Positions 32,203 through 51,519 are shown, counted from the first letter of the stretch. The stretch is 64,000 bases of DNA from Lepisosteus oculatus (GCF_040954835.1 NC_090698.1:1734501-1798500); one strand, 5' to 3'. Numbers and translations: made by a program. Notes: a model not told the origin generated them from the sequence alone.

Positions 32203-34119
32203 GTTAGCCAACGTCGTTTAGCGCCAAATAAATCAATGTGGGTTAAAATAAATGAGTCCTCGGTTGCTCAACAAAGTAATCGGCCTGTCGTCCGTTTTGT
32301 CCTTAAAATGCGTGGTCTTGCGTCGTTTCGCACCCGATGTTTACGGCTCATCTAAAGCACAAACTGAGGAAAATCGCGATTTATCGTTCGCCCTGTCCTC
32401 TTGGAAGCAGTTCTGAAGAGAACTTCACCCCTCGTCTGAATTTGTACCCTCCCAGCCGGGCTGCGATCGTGCAGTACACAAATAATCAGACACCTGATTG
32501 AATCCCATTACCACGCCTGTGGCGGTGCGGCAGGTCAATGTCCCAGCTAACGCGTCATGGGGACTGGGAAGCGCTCATCGCCGAACGACGCCGCACGGAA
32601 CGGAAGCGTATTTGAAGTGTCTGGTCCAAACACCAAACACACTTTTATTCCGAGATAAAAGATAAAAGAGAACGTCCGTGTTTGCAGATTTAAGAGACCT
32701 CCTCTCGGATAGATTAAAAAAGCGTTCGAGTTTGTCGTTCAGTATGACTCTTACAAGGTGTAAACGTTTTGTGACGCTTAGCCACGTCGACATCTGCATT
32801 TCACTTCATGGAAGAAATGTTCTTTTTTAAAAAAAAAATATCCAGCCACATAAATGTTTTGATTTTTTTCCATGAAGTTTAACTTTATTTAACTTAACTC
32901 ATGACCAAATGATAACAGAAAATAAACCCTCACAGCCATTATGGCTACATTTAGGACTCCAAACCCCTGTAGGAAATGAGGAACAATAAAGAATCCTTAT
33001 ACATTAATTTTATATTCCACTTAGGTTACACGGCCGACAAAGACAAAAATACACACAGTTAAGGGAAACAATAAATATGACTGAAAATAAGCTTGGTGCT
33101 AAGATATAAAATGTCATTTGTCCCCTAAGGTGAAAAATGTTTTTCTCAAGGGGTATTGTATACAATCCTCCTATTTTTAAGCATTTACAAAACTCCCGGT
33201 CTGTTCCCACGTGTTGCAGTGTCTAGTGCGCTGGTGCTCGTCACAGGCTGGTTTCAGCGCGGTTTGCTCTGAGCCAAACGAAAGAAGGCCTTTTCTGTCC
33301 CAATCAAGTCCTTAGCAACTTCCACACTGTAGGGTCAGAGCGGCGCTATAACTCAAACATGATCGCCTGTCACTGGGCCGGCGTTCGCTCAAACATCTGT
33401 AGCAAAATGGCTAGTTAATAGAATCGCAGTCGAGTGGAAGCCCTACATGAAATCGTACCCGACGTTTTAAAAAGTTGCTATTTTTAGCGTGAAATGTTAA
33501 TTCTGCGTGAAGCTAGTCCGTTTGATGTCTGATGTCACACCAGCTGTTCAGTCAGGCTGATCGAAGAAAAAAGTCTCACAGCTTCCGCTTGTTTAGTTGT
33601 AAGCAACTAATAACTTGTCAGTTCAAATACAAAACGAATATAATACAAAAGGCACATCTAGACTTTGCAGAAAAACGTAAGGCTTCCAAATCTGCAGCAC
33701 AGCAAAGTCTGGTGACATATATGAAAATGAAGAGCATAAGAGCAGTTGGTTATTTAGAAAACATCGATTCAGGGTAAGAGTTTTATAGGATGCTAATAAG
33801 TACTTAAAATTGTTTACTTGTTGCAATAATATTAGTAAACAATATATGATAGAGAGGAAAAATATCATATGTGAGATTCAACCTTTCAGACGTAAATAAA
33901 AACAACTTGAACACATCTGACTTGCCCGATTAATTATGAATCTGGGTTGTACATTTTTTCCTTTACTATGCTATAAAGAATATACATCCTGGACTTAATA
34001 TCATCATATGACAGCAAGTGATAAAGTTAAAATGACAAATTCTCAAAAAGAGCATGCAAAACCTAGACATTCAAGTGTTTAAAAAAATACAGTCTGTCTG
34101 CCAAGCTGCTAATTATAAT
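32203..34119. other. Upstream flank of the homeobox gene
   Basis: Moderately CpG-rich near 32.2-32.6 kb and 33.2-33.4 kb. No TATA box near the start codon and no coding exon recognised. Probably contains the homeobox promoter. Confidence 0.4.
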
Positions 34120-34695
34120 TAATAATAATAATAATTGGTTACACTTATATAGCACTTTTTCTGGACACTCCACTCAAAGCGCTTTACAGGTAATGGGGAC
34201 TCCCCTCCACCACCACCAATGTGCAGCATCCACCTGGATCCACCAGCCATAGTGCGCCAGAACGCTCACCACACATCAGCTATCAGTGGGGAGGAGAGCA
34301 GAGTAATGAAGCCAATTCACAGAGGGGGATTGTTAGGAGGCCATGATTGATAGCAGCCGATGGGGAAATTTGGCCAGGATGCCGGGGTTACACCTCTACT
34401 CTTTTCGAGAAACACCCTGGGATTTTTAATGACCACAGAGAGTCAGGACCTCGGTTTTACATCTCATCCGAAGGACGGCGCCTGTTTACAGTATAGTGTC
34501 CCCTTCACTACACTGGGGCATTAGGACCCACATGAGCCGCAGGGTGAGCGCCCCCTGCTGGCCCCACTAACGCCTCTTCCAGCAGCAACCTTAGTTTTTC
34601 CCAGGAGGTCTCCCATCCAGGTACTGACCAGGCTCACACCTGCTTAGCTTCTGTGGGTTGCCAGTTGTGAGTTGCAGGGTGATATGTCTGCTGGC
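34120..34695 (-). mobile_element. 5S rRNA-derived SINE, near full length
   Basis: On the minus strand the head (about 34692-34600) resembles 5S rRNA internal promoter sequence: the plus strand shows ggaggtctcccatccaggta, ctgaccaggc and ctgcttagctt, the reverse of the familiar 5S segment. The body and the AAAGCGCTTTGAG tail ending in (ATT)n follow. This combination defines SINE3-type elements. About 570 bp long. Confidence 0.75.
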
Positions 34696-35011
34696 TATAT
34701 CAAGACTCTTCAACCAGTCAACATCCATTAAAGACTCCTAACATTGTGCAACAAGCAGTTTCACTGAAACTTGGAGAAACACCAAATATGGTGGCAACAC
34801 CATGTGGAGTATTAACTCCATTTTCACTTAGTTGTAAGGCCTCAAGCTACTGTTCCAACACTTGATACCGATTGGTCCATGTCAGCCCACTTGGAGCGAT
34901 GAGAACATACAAAATGACAAAATTGCTGAAATTGCCACATGTAGTCTATAGTGAAATCCCATATGTGTACAGCAGTTTCAATGCAGGTGCAATCTGATTA
35001 GCTCTATGTTA

Positions 35012-35068
<57 letters not shown>
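35012..35068 (+). repeat. (AAT)n microsatellite
   Basis: About 19 uninterrupted aat units. Confidence 0.95.
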
Positions 35069-35071
<3 letters not shown>

Positions 35072-37109
35072 TGCATTCATATAGTAGTTTATCCCAAAGA
35101 ATCACAAAAACATTTTAGAAAATATTTCGGAAAACATCTGAAAATATAAGAATATGCCCCTTACACAGATGTGACGATACGTGCACATAGATAAAAGGTC
35201 AAACAGGGGGCACCATTGAGCCTGTCTAGCCTGTTTTAAAATTAATAGGATGTCAGCAAGCTGCTTGAAAGAAAACTGGGAATCAGCCTCAACAAAACGC
35301 ACTTCCACAGGGTTTCCACTTGTGCCTCCAGTTCGTGTTTCGCTGTTAATAACACTGACAGAGGACAGCACAAAGCTAACTGATCCAAAAGACTCACAGC
35401 ACTTAGCCCAGGGATTCCCGAGGAGCTGTCACCTACAGTACGTGTTTATAAAGCGTCCACGATGGGCACCGCACCATGCAAACCAATCGCAGACTCTCTA
35501 GGAGAGGCGTCTGTACACTAAGGGTCACAGCCATACTGCTGGGCATCCAGACCAGGAACAGTTGGTAAATCATGCAAAAGTAAAAATGTCATCACAAATA
35601 CACCGTATTCACTGACACAGGCTGCACTGCTCTTGGCCAGCTTATAACGTTTGGTGGAATTCTATTTTAGAATTTAAACTGGCATGTGTCAGCAGTCTTG
35701 GTCCACTGAAAAGCCACACGATTAATTCTTGAGTGCGCCCATTCGCTCTCACTACAATTAAGCTCAATCAGCCCAGCAGCAGAGGACATGGCGTCGAGAG
35801 GCGAGTATGTATCACCTGGGGTGGCCCCCACCCGTGCAGCCAGCCCTGGCGTGTGGCGTGACTGCACAGCCCCCTCGACACGCCTGTGAGGCTTGAGGAC
35901 AACGGCTGCAACACACCTGGAAAGGGTTGTGGGTTCAGAAAGACACTTGTGAAGTGTGTTTCTGTCTTAGGCAAAAGAAAAAATCGAATTACATACCTCA
36001 ATACAGCTGAACGCAGCAGTGACCAGGGCCCAGACAAATACATTTTCACTATCAGGTGATGCAGAGTTTACTGTAAGATCATTTTTCAACAGCGTATATA
36101 TGAGTCCCATCATATGTGTATGTAGCAACATTTGTCATTCACTGATTGCACAGTTCTGTTGTCTGATATGTGTTATTGTTATTGCACAAAAAGAATCAGG
36201 TCTGAGCTAGTGACCGGCTGACATTTATTTGCCCTGCTATTTGGCAGACACTTATTTGTGAACTACTTATCTTGTGGCCACAGTCTACCTGGCAGCAAGT
36301 CTCAGCAGCAGCTTATCTCAAATGTATCACTGCCCTGGAATCAGTCCTGAAAAGAGCGCCCAGCATCATTTCCTGTGCTGCATCTTTTTTAGTCTTGAAC
36401 AGAGAGGACTGTGTGGGTCCCTGATCCTGTTATCAAAATCCTCAAAGACAAGTCATGGACACAGGAACAAGTAATTGGTTTATTCCCTGCTGAAAAGAGA
36501 AGAGTGAAAACACAACGTTTGGGCTGTGAAGCCTTCTTCAGAGGGACACACGGGGACACAGGGACTCATGGACACAGTCAAGCCAGTGAATCGCAACCAT
36601 GGGGCACAAAAGAACAATATGGGATGTGCATTTAGAAGAGAAAATAGGAGATTATTTTTACACAAAGTGTTGTGGCAGTAGTGTGGAGCAAGTTGCCCAG
36701 CCATAACAGTCACACATGGAGCTGAATCATGGTCTGTAGCTTTTCTCATGTTTTTATACAGGTCAATATCATATGGGTTGCCATGGCCCAACTGGGAAAA
36801 GTGGCTAAGCCAGGGTTTCCCAGTTCTGATCCTGGAGGAACCCAAAGCTACTGGTTTAACTGAAGTATTAATTGACTCAATAAAATAATTAATTACAACT
36901 GTTTGCTTTCAGCTCTTACATTTTTTTGACGTTACCTTTTAGGGATTACATTTCGTTAGAAAAAAATACCAGTCGCAAACATTCAGTCAGGCCACTCGTT
37001 AGTTTAGCTAAGGCTTTGATTTAGATTTTTACATTGGGCTTGAACGCACACCAGCAGGTCTGAAGACCTCTAGCACAACGATCAGGGTAATTGCATTTCA
37101 AGCGTTATA
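35069..37109. other. Intergenic DNA before alkbh6
   Basis: No gene recognised. Contains the repeat end at 36464-36546; the rest looks unique or too diverged to place. Confidence 0.5.
36464..36546 (-). repeat. Single copy of the hairpin-forming repeat end
   Basis: ggaacaagtaattggtttat, tccctgctgaaaagagaaga, cacaacgtttgggctgtgaa, gccttcttcag. It matches the left arm of the hairpin at 20844 and, on the minus strand, carries a ctgaaga..ggct..agcc stem-loop. Confidence 0.7.
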
Positions 37110-37310
37110 CCGTAAACGACCACCGGGGGGGCAGTGTTCCAGACCTGCAGAGCTTGCTGTTGGGGCGGTGCTGTTTGCGCTTAGCACCGCCTTCTCCGCA
37201 AATCTCAATTGGTTAGCAGCAGGACTTCGTCCGCTCCAATTGGCTGGCGCTGCTGTCTGTCTCGCACACCCGGAAGTGCGTGGTGCTCCGCCGTACAGTT
37301 AACGCAGGTA
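37110..37310 (+). promoter_or_regulatory. alkbh6 promoter and 5' UTR exon
   Basis: A TATA-less block with a GC-box-like ggggcgg, an inverted CCAAT (caattgg) and a second ccaattgg near 37236, and an ETS-type ccggaagtg at 37270-37278. A donor-like acgcag|gtagaa at 37307/37308 would splice to the acceptor at 37929, making a short non-coding first exon. The layout is typical of housekeeping promoters. A motif close to the CTCF core (ccaccgggggggcagtg) lies at 37120-37136. Confidence 0.6.
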
Positions 37311-37946
37311 GAACTGTATAAGCATTTAGTTTCTCACGATTAATGTAAATGCGTGTAAATTGTCATTTATTTCTATCTGAATCGTTTTTTCTGTTTAGGA
37401 AATTATCATTTTCTGCTTTCTTCGGGCTCACATATCCTTGATTTCGTGGTCGCGCTCATATCTGGGTCCTGATCTATAGCCGGGGGATTTTTCAATAAAT
37501 GAGGTTTTATAAAATACTCAGGTGTCTGAATAGTTTCGCAGGGCATGTCTCCGGATTTATTATTCACGGCGACACAATTACACTTCTTCATTATACAGCA
37601 GTGTTTAGTTTTCCGAAGCACTATGACACAGAAGAGTTGTGGTGACGCTAAGCGAGGTTGGAGGGAATATCGCAGATTGAAAATTTGTTCAAGACATTTT
37701 ACGTTTAATTAACGATGCGAGGAATGTCCCTTTCTGCTTCGAGTCACCCCAAACAAACTAGCATTAGATATTTAAATGACTTGGTGCTGCACACATCTGT
37801 CACCGAAACTGAAAATAGGCTGTTGACCTCACCTGGAATGGTGTTAAAAAACAACAACAAATTGAACTGAACACATTGTAAAAATATTTTTACGTGTGTT
37901 GCTGTTTACTAAACGTGTTTGATTGGCAGATGCCGGCGGCAGCATC

Positions 37947-43975
<6,029 letters not shown>

Positions 43976-44727
43976 CACCGGCGCGGCACCCCCAACACTC
44001 GTGCGCTGGACAGGGTCCTGCAACGGGGGGGCAGTTTCATGGAGGCCGAGACAGACGGGTGACCTTCTGGCTGAAACGGACAGTCGGTTCCACACACTGA
44101 CTGCAGCGAGAGCCGCAGTGGAAACAGAGGAGCGACGAGTGGAGCCCAACACTGACAAGAACCAACAAGCCTGCCGAACAGAAAGCTTAGAAAAACCTGA
44201 ACTCAGATTTCTTGGCCTTGACCGCTGAAGCAGTGCTGAAACATGTCCTGTTAGATTTATGGTTTTGGTTAAGTAATAATGATCCAGACGGGCAGTAAAT
44301 GGTGCAGTCTGTACAGAGCTTCTTCTCTCTGTCAGTCCCTCAGTAATCCACTTGGACTGGGAGTTTAAATCTGGACCTCGAGTATCAGCCTGCTGGAGTG
44401 TATACACACGGCTGCCAGGCTGGAAAATTAAAACTGCGCAAGAGCTGGGGCGTGTTCTAACTAACAGTCTTGACACTGAGACTACATGGGTGTGGCACAA
44501 CACCAAGAACAAAATGGAGCAGACGCAAACACTGCAGTATGTTTGCTCGTCCTTGCACATCAACTGATCGTTCGTGCACGGTGTGACACTTTTTCCATGG
44601 AGTGCAAAAGTGTTGTGAGAAATCTAGACAGTGCCCCATTACATCTGTGGAGTGCTTGCTTTAATGTATCCAAGCCATGTAGGTTGCCTACAGACTGCCT
44701 TGGCTCCTGGGGGTCTGTTCTGCCTTT

Positions 44728-44733
44728 AATAAA
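44728..44733 (+). terminator. Candidate alkbh6 polyadenylation signal
   Basis: AATAAA about 750 nt after the alkbh6 stop, followed by a T-rich/GT-containing stretch. No other gene lies between. Plausible but untested. Confidence 0.45.
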
Positions 44734-45854
44734 AGAAGTGGTCACACTGTTTCCATTAACAAATTTTACACTTAGCCCTCATTTCCTTTTGTCCTTTTTG
44801 ATTACAGAAACCTAAAAAAAACTGAATTTAGAAAGTTTTAACATAGTGTTACAATTCCATTATCTGTCTGTCATCATCAATTCTGTCATTTTAAGGTTCA
44901 GTTCTTTAACTGATTTCACAAAGCCACAGTACATGCAAGACTTGCCCTATACTGCAATTCACATATCAATCTCAAGTGCACAGAGACAGTGCATCTGGTA
45001 AGGTTTTACAGTGACAGACATTGCATTTTACAATTCTCTGCCTTCACTAATAGTAAATACAGTAAGTGTCAATCTATTTACTCTGCGTATTTAACAATCA
45101 TTTATCTTAGGATTTGGGAGTTGCATTTTGTTGTGCTTTTGGCAATTTAAGAAAGGGTGTGAATACTTTTGTAGCTCCATGAGAGTTGACTTCACTCGGT
45201 ATTGAATTACAAACAGAATTTGGAGTATATATAGAGTAAGAGATCAGTACAGATATATACAGTAACTTTAAGACTGCTTACTCCAGTGTATAAAGATAGA
45301 TGTAATGAATGATACACTCATACATTAACACCCTTTGTTTTCTATAGTCCTGGCAAATAGAAGAGATGGTTTCTCGTCTGCGATGCAGAACTTTGCAGGC
45401 ACAGCCTTTCTGGAGTACACAGCAGAGCAAGGCAGGGACGCTCTGCAGTATCGTGCCCCCGGCGCTGATGAACGCCGTTATCCGAGGAAGCTTTGCTGCT
45501 CGTTAGTGTTTTCCCTCGCGCAGCCTCTACACTTCATCTCGAAGGAAATTGCTGTTTTTTTTAATTCTAACTTTTGTTAACAGCCAGACATTAGTGCCTT
45601 CACCACCCGCCCCCTCCTTTAACACCCGTAAGACAAAATATTTGCCTCAGCTGCATGTTTAATGTGGTTTCTCCGTCAGGAATTATGCCGGCCCTAAGGG
45701 TCCGGCGCTATTCCTACATCCCAGCGATCCCACTGCAGCCGGAACAGTGCGACACTACTATGGGAGGCGGCCTGACATGTTGGGATCTTGTTGCACACAA
45801 GGCCATCGGTCTGAAGGATGGAGTGTGCACAGAAGGAACACAGGGGTGAGGTAC

Positions 45855-46145
45855 AAAATCCATCCACCTTCTAACGGCTTCTTCCAATTCAGACTCGTGG
45901 TGAGCCAGCGCCTATCTCGGTGAGCAACAGACGAGGCAGGTACACCCTGGACAGGACACGTAGGCACAACACGCTCACAACTTTCCCAGGAGCCAATTCA
46001 CCTACCAGCATGGCTTTGGACTGCCCACACAAACCTGGGGGGAACATGCAAACTCCACACAGACAGCGCCCCCGGTCTCGAACCCAGGGCCCCAGCTCGG
46101 CAAGGCAGCACTGCTCACCGATGCACCACCCTGCCGCCTACAGTA
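45855..46145 (+). repeat. Interspersed repeat, longest copy (GAGAACATGCAAACTCC family)
   Basis: ccatccaccttctaacggct, gtacaccctggacaggacac, gcatggctttggactgccca, gaacatgcaaactccacaca, ctcaccgatgcaccaccctg. Related copies in this window lie at 1050-1200, 2030-2280 and 40325-40460. Confidence 0.7.
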
Positions 46146-46623
46146 GAAAATAGAAAGTTAAAATAAAGTGTGAATCCGAAACCCTGAGCTAAGCTTTGGC
46201 ATTCCCCCACCCTCCTGGAGAGCATGACTGAATTTCTAACCCCCAGGGCTGCGTCGCTGACATTTTTTCAGCAGAAACTTCCCTGGCTGAGATCCTCCTA
46301 CAAGCTTCTAGCGAAAGGGAAGGTCGCTGCACGATGAAGGTTCGGGAAGAAAGCAGACGGGCTACAGCAGAGCAAACAAACCGCAGCTGGAAGGGGAAAA
46401 AGTGTAGAAGGAGCCATTTCCTTGTGGGGTGCCGCTCAGGGGCTGATGGAAGATGAGCTCAAGGGTAGCGCCGATGAAATTCAGCTCTTTAGCTGCCCAG
46501 TCAGTAAAATCAGTAAAAAGAAAGAACATTAAGGGAGATGAACGCTTTCAGTCCCACACTTTTCCTGGTCCGTCACTAGCGTTGGCATTGATCAAGTCAT
46601 TCAAGTAGTAGCTGCGTCAGGGG

Positions 46624-46710
46624 GACACCTGACGAAGGCTCCACAGACGAAACATTGTGTTTCTTTTCTTCTCTTTTCAGCAGGGAATAAACCTTTACCT
46701 GCTCCTTTGA
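46624..46710 (+). repeat. Single copy of the hairpin-forming repeat end
   Basis: cacctgacgaaggctccaca, gacgaaacattgtgtttctt, ctcttttcagcagggaataa, acctttacctgctcc. Same family as 20844-20979 and 36464-36546. Confidence 0.7.
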
Positions 46711-46730
46711 TAAAGTCAGCTACACTACAC

Positions 46731-46873
46731 TAGATCCCCTCAGCATCAATAGTGTAAGGCCAGCCCCGTAGATCCCCTCAGGGTCAATAGTGTAACCCCA
46801 GCCCTGTAGATCCCCTCAGGATCGATAGTGTAAGGCCAGCCCTGTAGATTCACTCAGGATCAATAGTGTAAGC
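46731..46873 (+). repeat. 38-bp minisatellite, about 4 copies
   Basis: Units starting tagatcccctcag recur at 46731, 46769, 46807 and 46845 (the last diverged). It follows immediately on the repeat end at 46624-46710, suggesting expansion of an adjacent target sequence. Confidence 0.9.
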
Positions 46874-49800
46874 TACACCTGGAAACTGGACAGGTGTGTA
46901 TTGAAAACTGAGGAACCGGAGGCCCCCTTTAGCAGCCTGGAACGAGCTGCACACACATGTGGGAGCTGGTAACCCTGGCGCCCTGTGGAAGTGCCTGGAT
47001 GGGACCTCAGCTCAATTCGCTGCTAAACCCTAAACCAGCTGGGCGGGTGGACAGGAAGCCTGGCTGTGATCCCTAAACATTCTCCTGTGCTGAAGTACTA
47101 TTTGATTAAACAATGAGACTCTGCTTTGCCAAATAAATAATGCACACAATGCCAAAGAGCAGCTCCCTGTTAACTGTGCACTCCTCCTCTTGTAGTCTTC
47201 ACACAGAATTGATTTAAAGACAGCGACGCAAGGGTGTCGTTTTTAAGTTTGCGATTTTTGTTTACTGTTTATAAATCCTGAAGAATACAAGCAATATTTA
47301 GAGTTTTTTTTTTCCAGATAAAGTCTCGGAGCTAATAATGCTGAAATTATAGTAACAGTGAAACTTTTTGGCTACTACGAACGGAGTCGTGAAAAATAAA
47401 GGGAATAAGTCAGTTTATAGGAAAAAGCGATCCTTTCCACCTGGGCAGTGTTCATGCAGTGGCGCAGTGAAACGACCGTCTGAGCCCTCGCACCCCGGCG
47501 CTAGCGCCGAAGGTGTGGCCTCTGACGGGAAGGAGCATCAGATTACCTGTAGCCTCGAAACGCAGGCAAGCCGCCGAGAGTGCAGTGTTTGCTCACCTGT
47601 GGCGCTACTCAGAGCGACAGGTTGGTTTCTGGTCAGCACCACCCAGCCTCCTGCTTCTTTGGTGAGATCCCGACAGTTGGCTGGAAACGGAAGAAACGCC
47701 GGTCACCGATTTTCCGTCTGCAAGCAAGCCGGTGCGGAAGTCTCTTGATTAGTGTTATATATATATACACATTGGGAAAGGTATTACAGGAAATGGACTG
47801 ATCGGGTAGTGTACTGACCTCCCGTTACTGAGTTCCCCAACAAAGAGATATACAACAATTCTCTCCCTGGCTCTGGTATGAAGAGACAACAGGAGCGTAA
47901 GTTTTCAAGAGTTTAACTGTTTTTGTGTGTGTGTGTCTGTGACAGAGGTTTCTTCTAGCGTGTAGTTTCGTTTCTGTTGCATCTCGAGTGGCTTGTGCGT
48001 TTGCAGACTCGCACCCTCGCCACTTCTGTGCCGGTGAAATAGTTTGCATTTGTAACAACGTTTCCAAGTGGAGCAAAGACGACACCGGACGCGACGCGCT
48101 TGAGAATGAGACTGACCTAACGTGGCATCTTGGGGAACACAATCCCGTCGCTGATCTGCGATCTATCTGATAGGACGGAAGCGAACTGATTGTGAGACAC
48201 CTGCTCCAAAACACTCCGCTTGAGGACACAGGGCAGTCTGCCGGCCTCCGTCCGGACTGGGGCCACGAAGGTCAAGTCGTGTCCAGTTAGAGTGAGGGGG
48301 CGCTTCAAGCGGCTCATGTTTCCGATCATAGCGAAGAGTTAAAAGTCATTTCGCTTTACAGCTGGTGGCGCTTTTCTCTGACTTACCGTTTGCGTACCGT
48401 CACCGCTGGTTTTACCTACAGTAGTGACTCAGAACTGAAATCGCGATTTCTGATCGCGATCAAGGAAGATGCCCACCATATGACTGGGAGACAAAGCCGA
48501 GGCTGGGACTGTAAGAGAGTGTTTATCAAGAGAGCTCGGGTCACGAATCTGCACCAATTTTTAAGGTTTATGGCGCAGGATACAAAAGTAGTTTTTTTTC
48601 TCTCCATGCTAGTCTGTCAGCGGTCATGTGATGGTGACGAGAGGCAGGCCCATGAGCGTGTGAGGGCCTCTAGTAAACAATGTGTAAGCAACCCTTGGGC
48701 AGACACTCGAGGCGTTGCTAAAGAACCGGTTTTTCCTTCGTTTCGCATTAAGGTTATGCCAATAAGTTAAATGAATCACAAGTTACTTTAGAGACGCGCT
48801 TTGTCACACCCGCAGGGTAGGGTATCTGGAATAAAAATAAAGAAGTGTGTTGTGGAATCTCAAGCCAAGCCCATAGTATAGAGGTCTTCTTGAGGTGTTG
48901 GATTAACAGACTACTATGAGTTGAGTTCGATATTGTGGGGTTTGTTTTCATGGCTTTTTACGTTTTACGTTCCAAATGATGAGCCACATTGTTCTGGCAC
49001 CCCCAAAAAACCTTCTACATCAGATTTTACTACAGAAACCCCCCGTAAACACGAAACAGCGTCAGAATATCTCCAGAAATGCAAATGAGTCTCCGAGGGG
49101 CCAAACAGAAGCACTCCTGTTCTTGGGTTTAGAATATTCCCCTGAAGGCGTAGAATTGTTTTAATTTCTCCTGGGGGGCTCGTCCTGTGTGCATGAGAAG
49201 TCACTTGTTTCTCTGCTTCACCTGTGAAACCTGCCTTAATGCTGACGTCTTGTTTTGCTCTTTAACAAAGATGTGGAATCCATCGTACTTCCTCAACCTC
49301 TGCTCCCTGATTCAAAGCCGCTCCAAGATCTCTTATCAACAGGCTGCGGAGAAATAATCTAGCACTTCCTTTCTTGCCAGTCCCTGCCCCTGGACAGGAG
49401 GTAACTGCTGCTAGTAGGGTAACAGCCCCAGGTGTCAGAAACACGAGCTGCTGCCAAGCTGTGCTGCAGTATTGATAGCCCCAGTGAGGGTCTAGTACTG
49501 GAGGCTCTTGCCATGCTGGTATTCACACACTGCTTGTCCCCATTTTTGCAGAGGACAGAATCACGAAATTGAAATTGCAGGGGGAACTGTCCTGAGAAAG
49601 CTGAAATAAAGGATAGACTGGTGTCAAGGCATTAAGGGTCTCCTGGAGCAGAGGGTGACATCCTGCTGTGTGAGAAAAATAAGAACGCGTGTGTTGTGAA
49701 TGAGCTCAGGTTTATTTTTATTTGTGCTCTAAAACACCTGCGGTCTTGCAGGTAGTACAAGCACTAGAGACAATAAGGGTTAAACAAATGGATAATTAAA

Positions 49801-51519
49801 TGAAAGTACGCTGAGTGGCAGAGGTTTCTGGAAAGTTTAATTTAAGTGTTTAATTTAAGGATGATTTTGTTTCAGAAACTCCAAAAAGAGAACATAGCCG
49901 AGCTTGTACAGCATAATCAGGGCACAGTTCACATCTTCGTGAACCTCGGTAATGTCTGGGTTCTTAGCCTGTATACTGTTCCAGGTCACTTGTATTAGAG
50001 ATCCTGTTATTGAAAAGGTCACAATGTTACAGGAAGGTCTATGGGGAAAAATCTATTACCTTGCAGTAAAATTAAATATTAACAAGTAATACAAATAATT
50101 TGATTCACTTTGTATAGGAACTGTTTTTTTTTTCCTTTTTTATTACAAAAAAAACCCTCTAGAATCACAGTGTTTCTTTCAATCCTAATGACAGCTGCTG
50201 AGCTGTTGATAAAGAAGACTTCTGTGCCTGTCGTGAGTGGTTTCCATAAGAAAGGACTGGCACTGGCATAGGCCAACTTTCTTGTCCTTGTCCTTTGCTG
50301 AACATCTCTGCTTATTTATCCTCATCCTGATCCGAGCAGGCAGTACAGAGCCCTGTTTACTGCTTCTGTCGCGGCGTTTTTCCAGGAAGTCGGTGCTCCG
50401 GGACACTGCCATCAGGGACAGCTTGCTACGAATAAGTCGGGTCCCAGCGCGATGCTTTTCGTCCGTACAGCAGCTGTCAGTTGATTGAAAACAAGATGGC
50501 TGCTGCTGGGACTGCACATTTGCAGCAAGATGTGCTGCAGCAGAAAACAGAATAGCTTCCCCTCTGGACAGGGATAAAAATACCCAGAATGAAAACTGAG
50601 GAGTAGGAGCTCAATTCGGTCTCTGTTGTCATCTGCAGAAATGACAGATCAGGTATATTTGATTGGATAACGCTGGATTTAAAGGGAGATTTCCTGGGTT
50701 TAAGCAGGGCAAATGTTAATGCAGCAGACATCAGACTGAGCCACATCAATATTGATACGCTTATCTGGAAAGACTGTGCTGGTCTTTTTTTCTCAACACT
50801 ATGTTACATGGCTTCACAGTGCGCCTTTTTATCAGAACCTTATCAACTTGAAAAAAAAGTTCAGATGAAAAGTCCGGCCTTTGTTGTTTGAGGTTGTCAA
50901 GTGAAGTGATTTATGTCTAAACTGTTTCTTTAAAGATCTTTTAGGTGATATTTCAGTGATCCTGGTTATTTGCCAGATATTCATTTAATAGCTTAGATTT
51001 AAATGTGATATGCATATGAATAATAAAGGTTTTGCTGTAGTAATTCCACCATGCATTCCCTAATGGAGATAACTGAATACTTGATATTTATCAACGGCTT
51101 ATAGAGATTGCTTCCCTGCAGCTGTCTTAATGCTTGTGGGATTTTTGATTACAGAGCCTTGCTGTATTAAAAAGAGATCCCTGTCCATCAGGTACATCTG
51201 CCCCAAGTCTAAATGTGTTTGTGCTTGATTCATTTTGCTCTTGGTGTTGTCTCACAAATATAACTCGGACCTGCAAACAAAAATACTCTATTTATTCAAA
51301 TCTGGTAGTGATCTGTAAGTGTTTCTCTGTGATGTCACACTGGGTTTACAAATCTACCATAAAGACCTGCAAATGGTGTTGCAGTTTGTAAGACTATGTG
51401 GGCAGGAGAAACCTTCCAGACTGGAAAATAAAGCTTAAATGCAGTAAATGTAAACCCAGACCGCAGCCTTTCCATTCTCAGTCTGCTGGTTCAGAGCTGT
51501 GATGTATAAAAACAGGCCG

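Larger units (their letters stand above)
43976..51519 (+). other. alkbh6 3' UTR and intergenic DNA
   Basis: The 3' UTR runs to about 44750. Beyond it lie the repeats listed at 45855, 46624 and 46731, a CpG-richer stretch at about 47.4-48.4 kb, and a short (TA)n near 47757-47769. No coding exon that I can support. Confidence 0.5.

Noticed and set aside
47368-48229. Open frames of 126-134 codons around a CpG-richer patch
   Set aside because: The plus frame starts at TTG rather than ATG, both are low-complexity in residue use, and no splice-supported similarity is seen.
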